DNA from: Mucilaginibacter roseus
GTDB lineage: Bacteria; Bacteroidota; Bacteroidia; Sphingobacteriales; Sphingobacteriaceae
Reading direction: 5' to 3'
Assembly (NCBI RefSeq): GCF_021215455.1
Contig: NZ_JAJPWV010000003.1
Coordinates: 744,001-808,000, forward strand
Length of the DNA: 64,000 nt
A program made the translations under genes and the position numbers. The notes beneath the pieces are model-generated. The model ran no database searches and was not told the DNA's origin. It saw only the letters and a program-made list of their open reading frames with translations. Position 1 is the stretch's first letter. Every line of letters begins with the position of its first letter. Below, one piece after another: positions 42,465 to 50,836 of this stretch.

Positions 42465-42676
42465 GCAAAGCGCTCTAACAATTCTCTAATAAAAATCCAT
42501 TCAATTGTTGTAATTATTAGAATAATGAGTATAAGTCAAGCGATTTATTATAAACCTAAACGCAAATTGTTGTATATTCTAATAATATTCTAATTAAAGC
42601 CTTATCACACTCTAATACCTGCCCGGTAATATTGCATAGGTAAAATAACTAAGGTTTAATATTAACAATTACACCT

Positions 42677-43156
42677 ATGCAAACCATACTCATTCCAACA
42701 GATTTTAATACGGAAGCCCTGAAGGCTGTACCGCTTGTTTGTGAGCAAATGAAAGGCGAACCGCTCAACTTCATTTTTATGCACATGTTTAAGCTATCAG
42801 ATTCGATTACCGATTTGCTGATGCTGTCAAGAAGAAGCCGGGAGTACGAGCAGGTTAGCGACGCTTTTTATAACGGTTGTACTGCCTTAAAAAAAGAGTA
42901 TCCGCAAATAGGCGCTATAAAGGTGGAATTTTTGTATGGTAGCACGTTAAGCATGTTTAAAGCTTTTTTAGAAGCGAACGCGGTAAACCAGGTGCTTGAT
43001 CTTAAACATTGTTATGCCGGTAAAATCAACAAAGCCAGTATTGACCCGGCCATCTTGATACAAAAAAGCGGCTTACCGGTATTACCTATAAAACCACATC
43101 GTGCTGAGGCAATAGGCCAAACGCACCCAATGGAACCGGTTATGGCTGAAATATGA
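42677..43156 (+). CDS. Usp-like alpha/beta protein, unknown function
   Basis: This 159-residue protein begins like a universal stress protein (MQTILIPTDFNTEALKAV) but lacks the GxxGxxG(S/T) ATP-binding motif at the C-terminus, which instead reads KSGLPVLPIK. The middle region (LMLSRRSREYEQVSDAF) has no recognised feature. It probably folds as a single Usp-like domain that does not bind ATP in the standard manner. It starts 27 bases before the bestrophin gene, forming a two-gene operon that could link signalling to ion flux. Confidence 0.72.
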   Translation: MQTILIPTDFNTEALKAVPLVCEQMKGEPLNFIFMHMFKLSDSITDLLMLSRRSREYEQVSDAFYNGCTALKKEYPQIGAIKVEFLYGSTLSMFKAFLEANAVNQVLDLKHCYAGKINKASIDPAILIQKSGLPVLPIKPHRAEAIGQTHPMEPVMAEI

Positions 43157-43182
43157 TTTATTGATCATTAAAAAGTTAAGCA

Positions 43183-44109
43183 ATGTTATTACAAGAAAAT
43201 ATACCCGTTAAGTACATCTTCGGCAAAATACGTGTCGAGGTGATGCTGGTTACTATATATGCGCTGTTAATAGCACTGTTGTATAAAAACTTTCATTTTA
43301 CGCGTATATCAATACCTATCGCGGTACCTACATTGCTGGGCACGGTTATTTCGCTGTTGCTGGCATTTAAATCAAACCAGGCGTATGATCGCTGGTGGGA
43401 AGCACGCACGCTTTGGGGTGCTATAGTTAATGATTCACGTACACTTACACGCCAGTTGTTCACTTACATTGATACGCATTACGGCAAATTAGAAGAAATA
43501 GCTTTTTGCGAACGTATGGCCAAACGTCAAATCGCCTGGTGCTATGTGCTCAGTCGCCAGTTGCGCGGGCACGACCCGATGCCCGGAATGGATAAATGGC
43601 TGTGTAAAGAGGATTTTGAGTATATACAAGGCTACAGCAATAAAGCGGTTGCCCTGCTTGAATTGCACGGCGCCGATTTACGCCATGCCTATAAATTAGG
43701 TTGGATCAATGAATTTCAGCAAATAGAGATGGATGCCACATTAACACGATTCTCCAACCACATGGGTGGCTGCGAACGTATTAAGAACACGGTATTCCCA
43801 TCAACCTATAAGGTGTATATACACTTTGCGTTGATCCTTTTTGTTGCGTTGCTACCCTTTGGCCTGATAGAGTTTTTTGGGTTGGTAGAAATACCTATGG
43901 TTATAGCAATAGCCAGTTCCTTTTTCCTGATCGAAAAAATGGCCATTCACCTGCAGGATCCGTTCGAGAACAAACCAACTGATACGCCGACAACGGCCAT
44001 ATCAGGTACTATAGAGCGCGATATATTACAAATGCTCAAACAATATTATAAAGAAGATAAACCGGCTGAAGAACCAGCCTCAAAAGATAAGGTGTTCTAT
44101 ATTTTGTAG
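43183..44109 (+). CDS. Bestrophin-family anion channel (UPF0187)
   Basis: This 308-residue membrane protein has the bestrophin N-terminus: two membrane helices near 22-65 with LLAFKSNQAYDRWWEARTLWGAIVNDSR (in parts LLAFKSNQAYDRWWEA and RTLWGAIVNDSR), then a helical cytoplasmic region and two more hydrophobic segments near 210-250 (ILFVALLPFGLIEFFGLVEI). The C-terminal tail carries the LQDPFENKPTDTPTTAI motif. Bacterial homologues form pentameric ion channels. It follows the Usp-like gene by 26 bases and ends before a strong terminator. Confidence 0.92.
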   Translation: MLLQENIPVKYIFGKIRVEVMLVTIYALLIALLYKNFHFTRISIPIAVPTLLGTVISLLLAFKSNQAYDRWWEARTLWGAIVNDSRTLTRQLFTYIDTHYGKLEEIAFCERMAKRQIAWCYVLSRQLRGHDPMPGMDKWLCKEDFEYIQGYSNKAVALLELHGADLRHAYKLGWINEFQQIEMDATLTRFSNHMGGCERIKNTVFPSTYKVYIHFALILFVALLPFGLIEFFGLVEIPMVIAIASSFFLIEKMAIHLQDPFENKPTDTPTTAISGTIERDILQMLKQYYKEDKPAEEPASKDKVFYIL

Positions 44110-44150
44110 AAAGTGCGGTGGTGTGGCCTTTCTTACCAAAATGCACCTTC

Positions 44151-44179
44151 GGGCATCGTTTTAAACGATGCCCTTTTTT
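44151..44179 (+). terminator. Rho-independent terminator of the bestrophin operon
   Basis: GGGCATCGTTT at 44151-44161 pairs with 44163-44173 and is followed by a run of six T. Confidence 0.9.
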
Positions 44180-44305
44180 GTGTCCTGCCCGCCCCCTTTA
44201 ATTGCCTCTTTCACCCCTCAAACGCAAACGTTTATTCAGCTACTTTTGGTAAATCAACTCAATTTATTAGCCATTACGGGTAATTGCCATCCGCTCGTAA
44301 TACAT

Positions 44306-44313
44306 TATATTTG
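44306..44313 (+). promoter_or_regulatory. -7 promoter element
   Basis: TATATTTG, a perfect match 22 bases before the ATG of the first SRPBCC gene. Confidence 0.6.
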
Positions 44314-44335
44314 AGTTGATTAAACTAAAACAACC

Positions 44336-44875
44336 ATGAAGATCTTAAAAATTATTTTGCTTTCATTGCTCACTATCGTAGCGGTTGCACTGATCATTGC
44401 ACTATTTGTAAACGGCAATTATTCCATCAAGCGCTCAATCGTTATTAATAAACCCAAAACGGAGGTGTTCAGTTACATCAAATACTTAAAAAACCAAAAT
44501 GAATACAGTAAATGGGCTCGTATGGATCCGGGGATGAAGGTGGAATTCCGTGGTACAGATGGTCAACCGGGCTTTATTTCTGCCTGGGATAGCGAACGCG
44601 ACAGTGTGGGCAAAGGCGAGCAGGAAATTAAAAAGGTTGACGAGGGCAAGCGCGTGGATTACGAAATACGCTTTATAGAACCAATGGAGGCTGTTGCCCC
44701 GGCCTACATGATTACTGATAGCATCGCTCCGGCACAGACCAAGGTAACCTGGGGGTTTGAAGAGCATGTTCCATACCCGTTTAACATTATGTGCCTGTTT
44801 TTTGATGTAGAGCAGATGATAGGAAACGACTTACAGGCCGGCCTTGGTAACCTGAAAGGTAAACTGGAAAACTAA
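44336..44875 (+). CDS. SRPBCC-fold membrane-anchored protein
   Basis: This 179-residue protein has an N-terminal hydrophobic anchor (ILKIILLSLLTIVAVALIIALFV) followed by a START/SRPBCC ligand-binding domain: SIKRSIVINKPKTEVFSYI at about 29-47 and TKVTWGFEEHVPYP near the C-terminus. Such domains bind hydrophobic ligands. It heads an operon with a VOC gene 20 bases downstream and a second SRPBCC gene, and has its own -7 element. Confidence 0.85.
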   Translation: MKILKIILLSLLTIVAVALIIALFVNGNYSIKRSIVINKPKTEVFSYIKYLKNQNEYSKWARMDPGMKVEFRGTDGQPGFISAWDSERDSVGKGEQEIKKVDEGKRVDYEIRFIEPMEAVAPAYMITDSIAPAQTKVTWGFEEHVPYPFNIMCLFFDVEQMIGNDLQAGLGNLKGKLEN

Positions 44876-44895
44876 TTATACAAAACCAACCCATT

Positions 44896-45354
44896 ATGAA
44901 ATCAGCAAATCCATACTTAAACTTTAACGGTAATACCGAAGAAGCTTTTAACTTTTACAGATCAGTTTTTGGCGGCGAATTTATAGCATTGATGCGCTTT
45001 GGCGACGGGGCAGATGCCGGTAACGGATGTGCCGATATGTCCGGAGAGCCGCAAAACCCACCGCCCGCTAATACCAAGGACATGATTATGCACATTGCCC
45101 TACCGTTAGGAAATAATATACTGATGGGCACTGACGCCCCTGAAGCGATGGGCTTTAAACTGGTTACGGGCAATAACACTTATATCTCTATTAACACGGA
45201 TAGCAAAGAAGAAACCGATAACATATTTGAAAAACTATCTGCGGGTGGAAAGGTGCAAATGCAGCCGGAACAGATGTTTTGGGGCGATTACTATTGTTCA
45301 TTTACCGACAAATTTGGCATTCAATGGATGCTGAGCTATAATCCAAACCATTAA
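44896..45354 (+). CDS. VOC-family (PhnB-like) protein
   Basis: This 152-residue protein starts with the family opening NPYLNFNGNTEEAFNFYRSVFGG and contains LMGTDAPEAM and the C-terminal WGDYYCSFTDKFGIQWMLSYN, typical of PhnB-like glyoxalase/bleomycin-resistance-superfamily proteins. The enzymatic role is unknown. It is the middle gene of the SRPBCC-VOC-SRPBCC operon. Confidence 0.92.
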   Translation: MKSANPYLNFNGNTEEAFNFYRSVFGGEFIALMRFGDGADAGNGCADMSGEPQNPPPANTKDMIMHIALPLGNNILMGTDAPEAMGFKLVTGNNTYISINTDSKEETDNIFEKLSAGGKVQMQPEQMFWGDYYCSFTDKFGIQWMLSYNPNH

Positions 45355-45367
45355 ATAAACCACTATC

Positions 45368-45814
45368 ATGAAAAACGTACCTATTGTAAAGCAAGTAGAA
45401 ATAGCCGCATCGCCCGAGAAAGTTTGGCGGGTACTATTTAATAACGAATTGAACCGGCAATGGCTAAGTTATTTTTCGGCCGGCACTTTTGCCGAAACCG
45501 ATTGGCGCGAAGGTAGCCGCGTAACCTTTGCAGACGGCAGTAATAACGGCATAACCGGTTTTATTTTGGTAGGGAAACCGCATACTGAAGTGGTAATTGA
45601 ATATGACGGCTTCATTTTAAACGGTGTAACGGATACCACAAGCGAGGATGCGCAGAACTACAAAGGAGCTAAGGAAAGTTACTTGTTAACCGAAAACAAC
45701 GGGCATACAGTGCTGGCCATATCTTCAGATATGGGCGAGGAACATTTCGATCAAATGTCGGCGGCATGGGATGAAGCGTTATTAAAGATTAAGTCGATGG
45801 CTGAAAGTTTATAG
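45368..45814 (+). CDS. AHSA1-type SRPBCC protein
   Basis: This 148-residue protein has an AHSA1/START-like opening (VKQVEIAASPEKVWRVLFN) and internal WREGSRVTFADG, with a C-terminal HFDQMSAAWDEALLKIKSMAE helix. AHSA1-like proteins bind hydrophobic ligands; several act as stress-linked modifiers. It follows the VOC gene by 13 bases and is the last gene of the operon. Confidence 0.9.
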   Translation: MKNVPIVKQVEIAASPEKVWRVLFNNELNRQWLSYFSAGTFAETDWREGSRVTFADGSNNGITGFILVGKPHTEVVIEYDGFILNGVTDTTSEDAQNYKGAKESYLLTENNGHTVLAISSDMGEEHFDQMSAAWDEALLKIKSMAESL

Positions 45815-45877
45815 GATCTTGATTTTATCAATTAAACCAATTCGGTTTCGATCAGTCTATGATTATAGCTGTCAACT

Positions 45878-45911
45878 AAAGGCGTCTGTTATAAACCAAC
45901 AGTCGCCTTTT
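45878..45911 (+). terminator. Terminator-like hairpin
   Basis: AAAGGCGTCTGTT pairs with AACAGTCGCCTTT around a 7-base loop with a single mismatch, followed by TTTT. It lies 64 bases after the AHSA1-type gene. Confidence 0.75.
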
Positions 45912-46054
45912 GGATATAAAATAAGCTGGTGTAGCAATAACACAAAGCCACTATTTAGAACGTTTAAAAATTAGACTATTTTGATGTCACAGAACAATCA
46001 AAATCTTATTATTGAGTTTATAAATTGTAAAAAATAAAGCTGAATTATATAAGG

Positions 46055-46450
46055 ATGAAAAAATTATTAGTTATACCCGGAATGATGCTGGCATTATTGC
46101 TTGCAACTCCGGCCATAAATAACGCTAACGCGCAAAGCAAGGCAAAAAAGGCCGCTGCTAAAAAACCGGTAGGTGGCAAAGCTACTGCTGCTGAAATTGC
46201 CGCAGGTAAGGCACTGATTGCTAAATCTGATTGTTTATCATGCCACAAAACTGACGTAAAGCTGGTTGGTCCGGCTTATATTGATGTGGCCAAGAAATAT
46301 CCGGCAACTCCTGCTAATTATGCAGCTCTCTCTAAAAAAGTAATTGATGGCGGTTCAGGCGTTTGGGGCCAGATCCCAATGTCGCCGCACCCAAGCCTTG
46401 CAGCTGCCGATGCTGATAAGATGGTAAAATACATTCTGTCGCTTAAATAA
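46055..46450 (+). CDS. Small periplasmic c-type cytochrome
   Basis: This 131-residue protein has a signal peptide (MLALLLATPAINNANA) and a monohaem class I cytochrome c domain: CxxCH in SDCLSCH (C60, C63, H64), VGPAYIDVAKKY, and the distal methionine M109 in GQIPMSPHP. A Lys/Ala-rich linker of about 20 residues follows the signal. It resembles c551/c552 electron carriers. The signal and linker suggest a soluble periplasmic protein. It is monocistronic, followed by a terminator shared with the RRM gene. Confidence 0.94.
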   Translation: MKKLLVIPGMMLALLLATPAINNANAQSKAKKAAAKKPVGGKATAAEIAAGKALIAKSDCLSCHKTDVKLVGPAYIDVAKKYPATPANYAALSKKVIDGGSGVWGQIPMSPHPSLAAADADKMVKYILSLK

Positions 46451-46467
46451 TAAAAGTTAAGCGCAAC

Positions 46468-46502
46468 AAAAAAGGCTTTGAGCAATGCTCAAAGCCTTTT
46501 TT
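46468..46502. terminator. Bidirectional terminator
   Basis: AAAAAAGGCTTTGAGC at 46468-46483 pairs with 46487-46502 around a 3-base loop. It separates the convergent cytochrome and RRM genes. Confidence 0.92.
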
Positions 46503-46506
46503 ATTT

Positions 46507-46887
46507 TTACTGCCAGCGGTCGCCGCCTCTGTCGCGGTTATAACCACCTTCACGGCTGTAGCCGCCGCCACCGCCACGGTTGTAGCCACCACCGCCACCG
46601 CGGTTAAAGCCACCACCGCCTCTGCGATCACCGCCGCCGCTTGGTTTCTTGTTCTCAGCTTGGCTAACGGCTATTGAACGGCCTTTAACTTCGCTTTTAT
46701 TAAGTGCGTCAATTGCTGTTTGTGCGCTTTCATCATCAGGCATTTCAACAAAACCAAAGCCCTTGCTACGGCCTGTCTCTCTGTCCATAATTAACTTTGC
46801 AGAGCTTACTTCGCCAAATGGTTCAAAAAGGGCCCTTAAATCTTCTTCCTGTAACTGGTAAGGAAGGCTTCCTACGAAAATGTTCAT
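46507..46887 (-). CDS. Glycine-rich RRM RNA-binding protein
   Basis: This 126-residue protein has a single RNA recognition motif with RNP2 IFVGSL (3-8) and RNP1 KGFGFVEM (42-49). A tail from residue 83 is made of Gly/Arg/Asn/Tyr repeats (GGGFNRGG, GGGYNRGG). Similar proteins in Bacteroidota and cyanobacteria bind RNA, often in cold response. The RG-rich tail is disordered and may support RNA condensation. It is monocistronic, convergent with the cytochrome gene. Confidence 0.95.
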   Translation of the reverse strand: MNIFVGSLPYQLQEEDLRALFEPFGEVSSAKLIMDRETGRSKGFGFVEMPDDESAQTAIDALNKSEVKGRSIAVSQAENKKPSGGGDRRGGGGFNRGGGGGYNRGGGGGYSREGGYNRDRGGDRWQ

Positions 46888-47059
46888 TAAATTTTTACTT
46901 GTAAAGTGAGTAGTTGAGTTTACTTTGCCTGTTTAGTTGTTTGTTTTATCTATACACCTCAATCCGCCTGTAATATAGGCATTTTATTATTCAGAAATAC
47001 AAGCATTATTTTTTCCGAAAAAAAATTTATTTCACAGGTAATTGTCAGCGTTTTAAAAT

Positions 47060-49216
47060 TTAAAATAATCCACGTTCACGTAACTCGTCGCGGCGTTCCT
47101 TTTCGCGGCGTTTGCGTTCTTTCTTCTCTTCTTTCTCGCGCTGCTTACGTATCTCTGCCGAGTCCGGTTTGTTTTCTTCTTTATCGGTACTATCCTTTTT
47201 GCCGCCGCCAAATAAGCGCTGGAAGAAGTTTAGCTTCTTTTCGGGCTCCTCAACCGGCATGGCATCCGGGTTTTGCTGCAGTATGGTACTATCAAGCACA
47301 GCGGTAGTATCAACAGGGGCGGCACGGCGCAAGCCTTCGCGCAGCCTTACGTTGTAAAACCCGTAAGCGTTAGTATCTCGTGCTACCAACCCTTTGCTTG
47401 CCATTAAACGGCCTATGAGGTTAAAGTAGCCATGCAAGCCACGGCGCAAAGTACCATCCGGATTAAAGGCATATAAACCGGCTTTAGGGTTAGGCACAAT
47501 ACTGGCCAGGTAAATACTCTCGCCAAGGGTAAGGTCTGACGGGTTTTTGCCAAAGTAAAAATGCGATGCCTCATGTATACCGTAAATATTTCGGCCCCAC
47601 TCAATAATATTAAAGTAAACCTCCAACATGCGGTTCTTGGTCATGATGCGGTTATTCTCGATCAGCCAAACAATCAGTATCTCTTCAATTTTGCGCGAAA
47701 GCGTTTTGTTACGGCTCAAAAACGCATTTTTAACTAACTGCATTGATATGGTACTGCCGCCACGAACAAACTTCTTCTCCTTAAAATCGGTAACGATTGA
47801 GCTGCGGATAGACTGTTCCACAAAGCCGTTATGGCGGTAAAATGAAGGGTCTTCCGCCGTCATTATAGCGTTACGCATGTCGGCAGGTATCCGGTTCAAT
47901 GGTGTAAACTCCGGGTTTTCCGGCCCGATCAGGTGCGGCCCCATTGGCTTGCCTTTTTCATACGGCACATAAACAAAGGGTTTATTAAGCTTGGTGAGAT
48001 CGGCTTTACCGAACTTGAGTATCTTAAAGTCTTCTTTATCCAGTCGCGAATCAAATTTCAGGCTGTCTACCTGGTTTTTGTTCATGTAAAAGTTAAGGGC
48101 ATAGTTTAATTTACCCGATACCTTCATGCCATCCAGCGATTCGAACATGCCTACCGGGAAAGAATCGAAAAGGTCCTGCGCGTTCATCCAGCCGGTATTT
48201 ATCTTTAACTCATATATCTTAACCGGGTTAAGCGTGTACTTAATAAACGGATGTGCCTTGATCTTTTTAAAGTGAATGGTCGAGGTGCTATCCAGCGATA
48301 CATAATTCTCGCCGATAAACACATTGGCGTCAATAGCACCGTTCGGGATAATGATATCTTGTGTGGATAAACCGGCGTGATTGATCAGCAGGTTTTTTGC
48401 GCCCCAATAGCTGTAAATACGCGTTTCACTACCGTCTTTTTCCACTTTGGTTAAGCGGGTGGTAATGGTATCAGCATTGAGTTTGGCTTTAAACTTACGT
48501 TCGATGATGGGCAGCTCTACCTTTTTACCATCAGCGTACAGCTTTACGTCGATGTCTTTGTCTGAAGCGTGCATTTTACCGGTAAGGTGCCAGGTTGATT
48601 CACCGTTGTTTACGTTGATGGTCGATTTCAGGTCGCCGTCATCAATAACAGCGGTTTTGGCAAGTAAACTAACACGGGTTGTATCTTCCTGGTACGAGAT
48701 GCTGAAGTTTTTCAGGTCGAGGTTCTCCGGAACTTTGTAAAGAACCTGATTAATCAGGCGGTATGATAGATCGGCCAGGTCAACCTTGCCTTTGCTTTCC
48801 GTATTTTGCTTTTTCCTTTTAAATAAAAAGTCAAAGTTCTTAACGCCTTTTACGTTGGTCAGGCTTACAAAACCGTCTTCGAGGGTAACGTCAGATAGTT
48901 TTACATCGCCCAAAACCAGCGGCATCAGCTTTACATCAACCACCAGTTTTTTTATACGGAGCAGGCTGTCGCGACCATCCGGCACAATCGAGATGTTATT
49001 GAAAGCTACCTGGCTAAGCCCTGTAAAATGAGCGGTACCTATTTTTACATCTAAATTATAATCGTTTTTTGCTTTGGCTTTAGCTTTGTAAATAACTTTT
49101 TGAAGCAGGGCTTCGCGTTTAGAGTAAGCTACAAAGCCACTAATTACAATTACTATCAGTATACAGGCAAGTACAATTCCGGCTATCCGGATATATCTCG
49201 GGTTAAGGCGACGCAT
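47060..49216 (-). CDS. AsmA-like protein fused to a GT51 peptidoglycan glycosyltransferase
   Basis: This 718-residue protein has an N-terminal membrane helix (residues 9-32), then about 370 residues of AsmA/DUF748-like beta structure with AHFTGLSQVAFNNISIVPDG and repeated strand-turn units. A GT51 transglycosylase domain runs from about 400 to 600, with AEDPSFYRHNG near 450 (catalytic glutamate), RGGSTISMQLVKNAFL near 485 and KNRMLEVYFNIIEWG. A Lys/Glu/Arg-rich tail (about 655-718) is probably coiled or disordered. No transpeptidase domain follows, so it would polymerise glycan without cross-linking. The N-terminal part suggests lipid contact in the envelope. Confidence 0.9.
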   Translation of the reverse strand: MRRLNPRYIRIAGIVLACILIVIVISGFVAYSKREALLQKVIYKAKAKAKNDYNLDVKIGTAHFTGLSQVAFNNISIVPDGRDSLLRIKKLVVDVKLMPLVLGDVKLSDVTLEDGFVSLTNVKGVKNFDFLFKRKKQNTESKGKVDLADLSYRLINQVLYKVPENLDLKNFSISYQEDTTRVSLLAKTAVIDDGDLKSTINVNNGESTWHLTGKMHASDKDIDVKLYADGKKVELPIIERKFKAKLNADTITTRLTKVEKDGSETRIYSYWGAKNLLINHAGLSTQDIIIPNGAIDANVFIGENYVSLDSTSTIHFKKIKAHPFIKYTLNPVKIYELKINTGWMNAQDLFDSFPVGMFESLDGMKVSGKLNYALNFYMNKNQVDSLKFDSRLDKEDFKILKFGKADLTKLNKPFVYVPYEKGKPMGPHLIGPENPEFTPLNRIPADMRNAIMTAEDPSFYRHNGFVEQSIRSSIVTDFKEKKFVRGGSTISMQLVKNAFLSRNKTLSRKIEEILIVWLIENNRIMTKNRMLEVYFNIIEWGRNIYGIHEASHFYFGKNPSDLTLGESIYLASIVPNPKAGLYAFNPDGTLRRGLHGYFNLIGRLMASKGLVARDTNAYGFYNVRLREGLRRAAPVDTTAVLDSTILQQNPDAMPVEEPEKKLNFFQRLFGGGKKDSTDKEENKPDSAEIRKQREKEEKKERKRREKERRDELRERGLF

Positions 49217-49230
49217 CAGTAAATTTTATC

Positions 49231-49238
49231 CAAAACTA
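49231..49238 (-). promoter_or_regulatory. -7 promoter element
   Basis: The minus strand reads TAGTTTTG, a perfect match 14 bases before the AsmA-GT51 ATG. Confidence 0.5.
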
Positions 49239-49314
49239 AGTATTTCTTATCCGCTTCAAACGTTAAAGTACAGTAAATTATTTCGGTAACAAAACCAAAC
49301 CCAAGCGGTTTTCA

Positions 49315-49322
49315 TATTTTTG
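49315..49322 (+). promoter_or_regulatory. -7 promoter element of mrp
   Basis: TATTTTTG, a perfect match 15 bases before the mrp ATG. Confidence 0.6.
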
Positions 49323-49337
49323 TGTTAATATATATAA

Positions 49338-50429
49338 ATGACAATTACAAGAGAACAAGTTTTACAAGCCCTTAGCCATGTTGAGGAGCCTGACCTGAAA
49401 AAGGACCTGGTTACCCTGAATATGATTCAGGATATACATATTGATGGCAACCGCCTCAGTTTTTCGGTTATACTTACCACGCCGGCCTGCCCGTTAAAGG
49501 GACTGATAGAGAATGCCTGCCGTAATGCCATCGGCCACTTCATTAGCAAAGATGTTGAAGTAAATATTAACATGACCTCGCGCGTTACCTCGCAAAAAGA
49601 TACCGGTGTGCCGGGAGTTAAAAACATCATCGCGGTAGCGTCAGGTAAGGGTGGCGTAGGCAAATCAACCGTTGCGGTTAACCTGGCTTTAGGGCTGGCA
49701 AAATCAGGCGCTAAAGTGGGTTTAATTGATGCGGACATCTACGGCCCATCATTGCCTATTATGTTCGGTTTAGAAGGCGCACGGCCAAATGCTACCCAGC
49801 AAAATGGTAAAACGCGTATCGAGCCGATTGAAAAATTTGGTTTGAAGTTGTTATCCATAGGCTTCTTTACTGATCCAAACCAACCGGTGCCGTGGCGCGG
49901 GCCAATGGTATCAACAGCCGTAAAACAATTGTTTAATGATGCTGACTGGGGCGAACTGGATTACCTCGTGGTTGACCTGCCTCCGGGTACCGGCGATATC
50001 CATATCACCATAACACAAACCTTCCCGGTTACGGGCGCTGTTATTGTAACAACCCCGCAAAACGTAGCACTTGCTGACGCCAAAAAGGGTATCGGCATGT
50101 TTATGATGGACGCTATCAACGTGCCGGTTTTAGGCGTGGTTGAAAACATGGCCTACTTTACCCCGGCTGAATTGCCTGAAAATAAATACTACATATTTGG
50201 ACAGGATGGCGGCAAAAATCTGGCAACACAGCTCGATGTGCCGTTTTTAGGGGAGATACCGCTGGTAAAAAGCATCAGCGAATCGGGCGATGCCGGAGTA
50301 CCGGTAATTTTACAGGATAATACCGTAACCGCTGATGCCTTTATCAAGATGGCCGAGATGGTTGCACAACAGGTATCCATCTACAACGCCCGCGGCGTGG
50401 TGGACAAGAATGTTGTAAATAATTATTAA
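49338..50429 (+). CDS. mrp: Mrp/ApbC-family iron-sulfur carrier P-loop ATPase
   Basis: This 363-residue protein has an N-terminal MIP18/DUF59 domain (about 1-85, with TPACPLKGLIENACRNAI) followed by the Mrp ATPase domain. The deviant Walker A ASGKGGVGKSTVAVNLA lies near 103-119 and DYLVVDLPPGTGD is conserved. Family members carry and deliver [4Fe-4S] clusters. The CxxC pair of most Mrp proteins is absent: the position after ENMAYF reads TPAELPENKYYIFGQDGG. Cluster binding may rely on other residues. An Nfu gene follows after 24 bases, consistent with cluster assembly. Confidence 0.95.
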   Translation: MTITREQVLQALSHVEEPDLKKDLVTLNMIQDIHIDGNRLSFSVILTTPACPLKGLIENACRNAIGHFISKDVEVNINMTSRVTSQKDTGVPGVKNIIAVASGKGGVGKSTVAVNLALGLAKSGAKVGLIDADIYGPSLPIMFGLEGARPNATQQNGKTRIEPIEKFGLKLLSIGFFTDPNQPVPWRGPMVSTAVKQLFNDADWGELDYLVVDLPPGTGDIHITITQTFPVTGAVIVTTPQNVALADAKKGIGMFMMDAINVPVLGVVENMAYFTPAELPENKYYIFGQDGGKNLATQLDVPFLGEIPLVKSISESGDAGVPVILQDNTVTADAFIKMAEMVAQQVSIYNARGVVDKNVVNNY

Positions 50430-50453
50430 CTTTACAGTAATAAAATAATAAAA

Positions 50454-50735
50454 ATGAGTGATTTATTAGATCAGGTTGAGAAAGCGCTGGATACTATTCG
50501 TCCGTATCTGGAGGCTGATGGCGGGAACGTATCAATAGAGGAAATTACTCCTGAGCATGTTGTTAAACTAAAACTACTGGGCTCATGCGGTTCATGCCCA
50601 ATGAGCATCATGACCTTGAAAGCCGGCATTGAGCAGGCTATTAAAAAGGCCGTGCCTGAAATTACTGCTGTTGAAGCCATCAATTTAACCGATATTGATG
50701 ATCCTAACGCTGTGCTGCCTGAAAACCTGCGTTAA
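50454..50735 (+). CDS. Nfu/NifU C-terminal-domain iron-sulfur carrier
   Basis: This 93-residue protein is a single NifU C-terminal (Nfu) domain: IRPYLEADGGNVSIEEI at 14-30 and GSCGSCPMS with the CxxC cluster ligands near 44-47. It transfers [4Fe-4S] or [2Fe-2S] clusters to target proteins. It lies 24 bases after mrp, an operon of two cluster carriers in which only Nfu keeps the CxxC motif. Confidence 0.94.
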   Translation: MSDLLDQVEKALDTIRPYLEADGGNVSIEEITPEHVVKLKLLGSCGSCPMSIMTLKAGIEQAIKKAVPEITAVEAINLTDIDDPNAVLPENLR

Positions 50736-50759
50736 TTGTTAAGTATTGTTAAAACATAC

Positions 50760-50787
50760 CCGCTTTACAAAAAAGCGGATATTTTTG
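50760..50787 (+). promoter_or_regulatory. Small hairpin followed by a -7 promoter element
   Basis: CCGCTTT at 50760-50766 pairs with AAAGCGG at 50772-50778, followed by the T-rich TATTTTTG at 50780-50787. The same bases can act as a weak terminator for the mrp-nfu operon and as the -7 element of the next gene (ATG at 50837). Confidence 0.5.
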
Positions 50788-50836
50788 ACCATCAATTAAA
50801 CCTTTTGGCATAAAAGTGGTAAAATAATAAGTGCAG

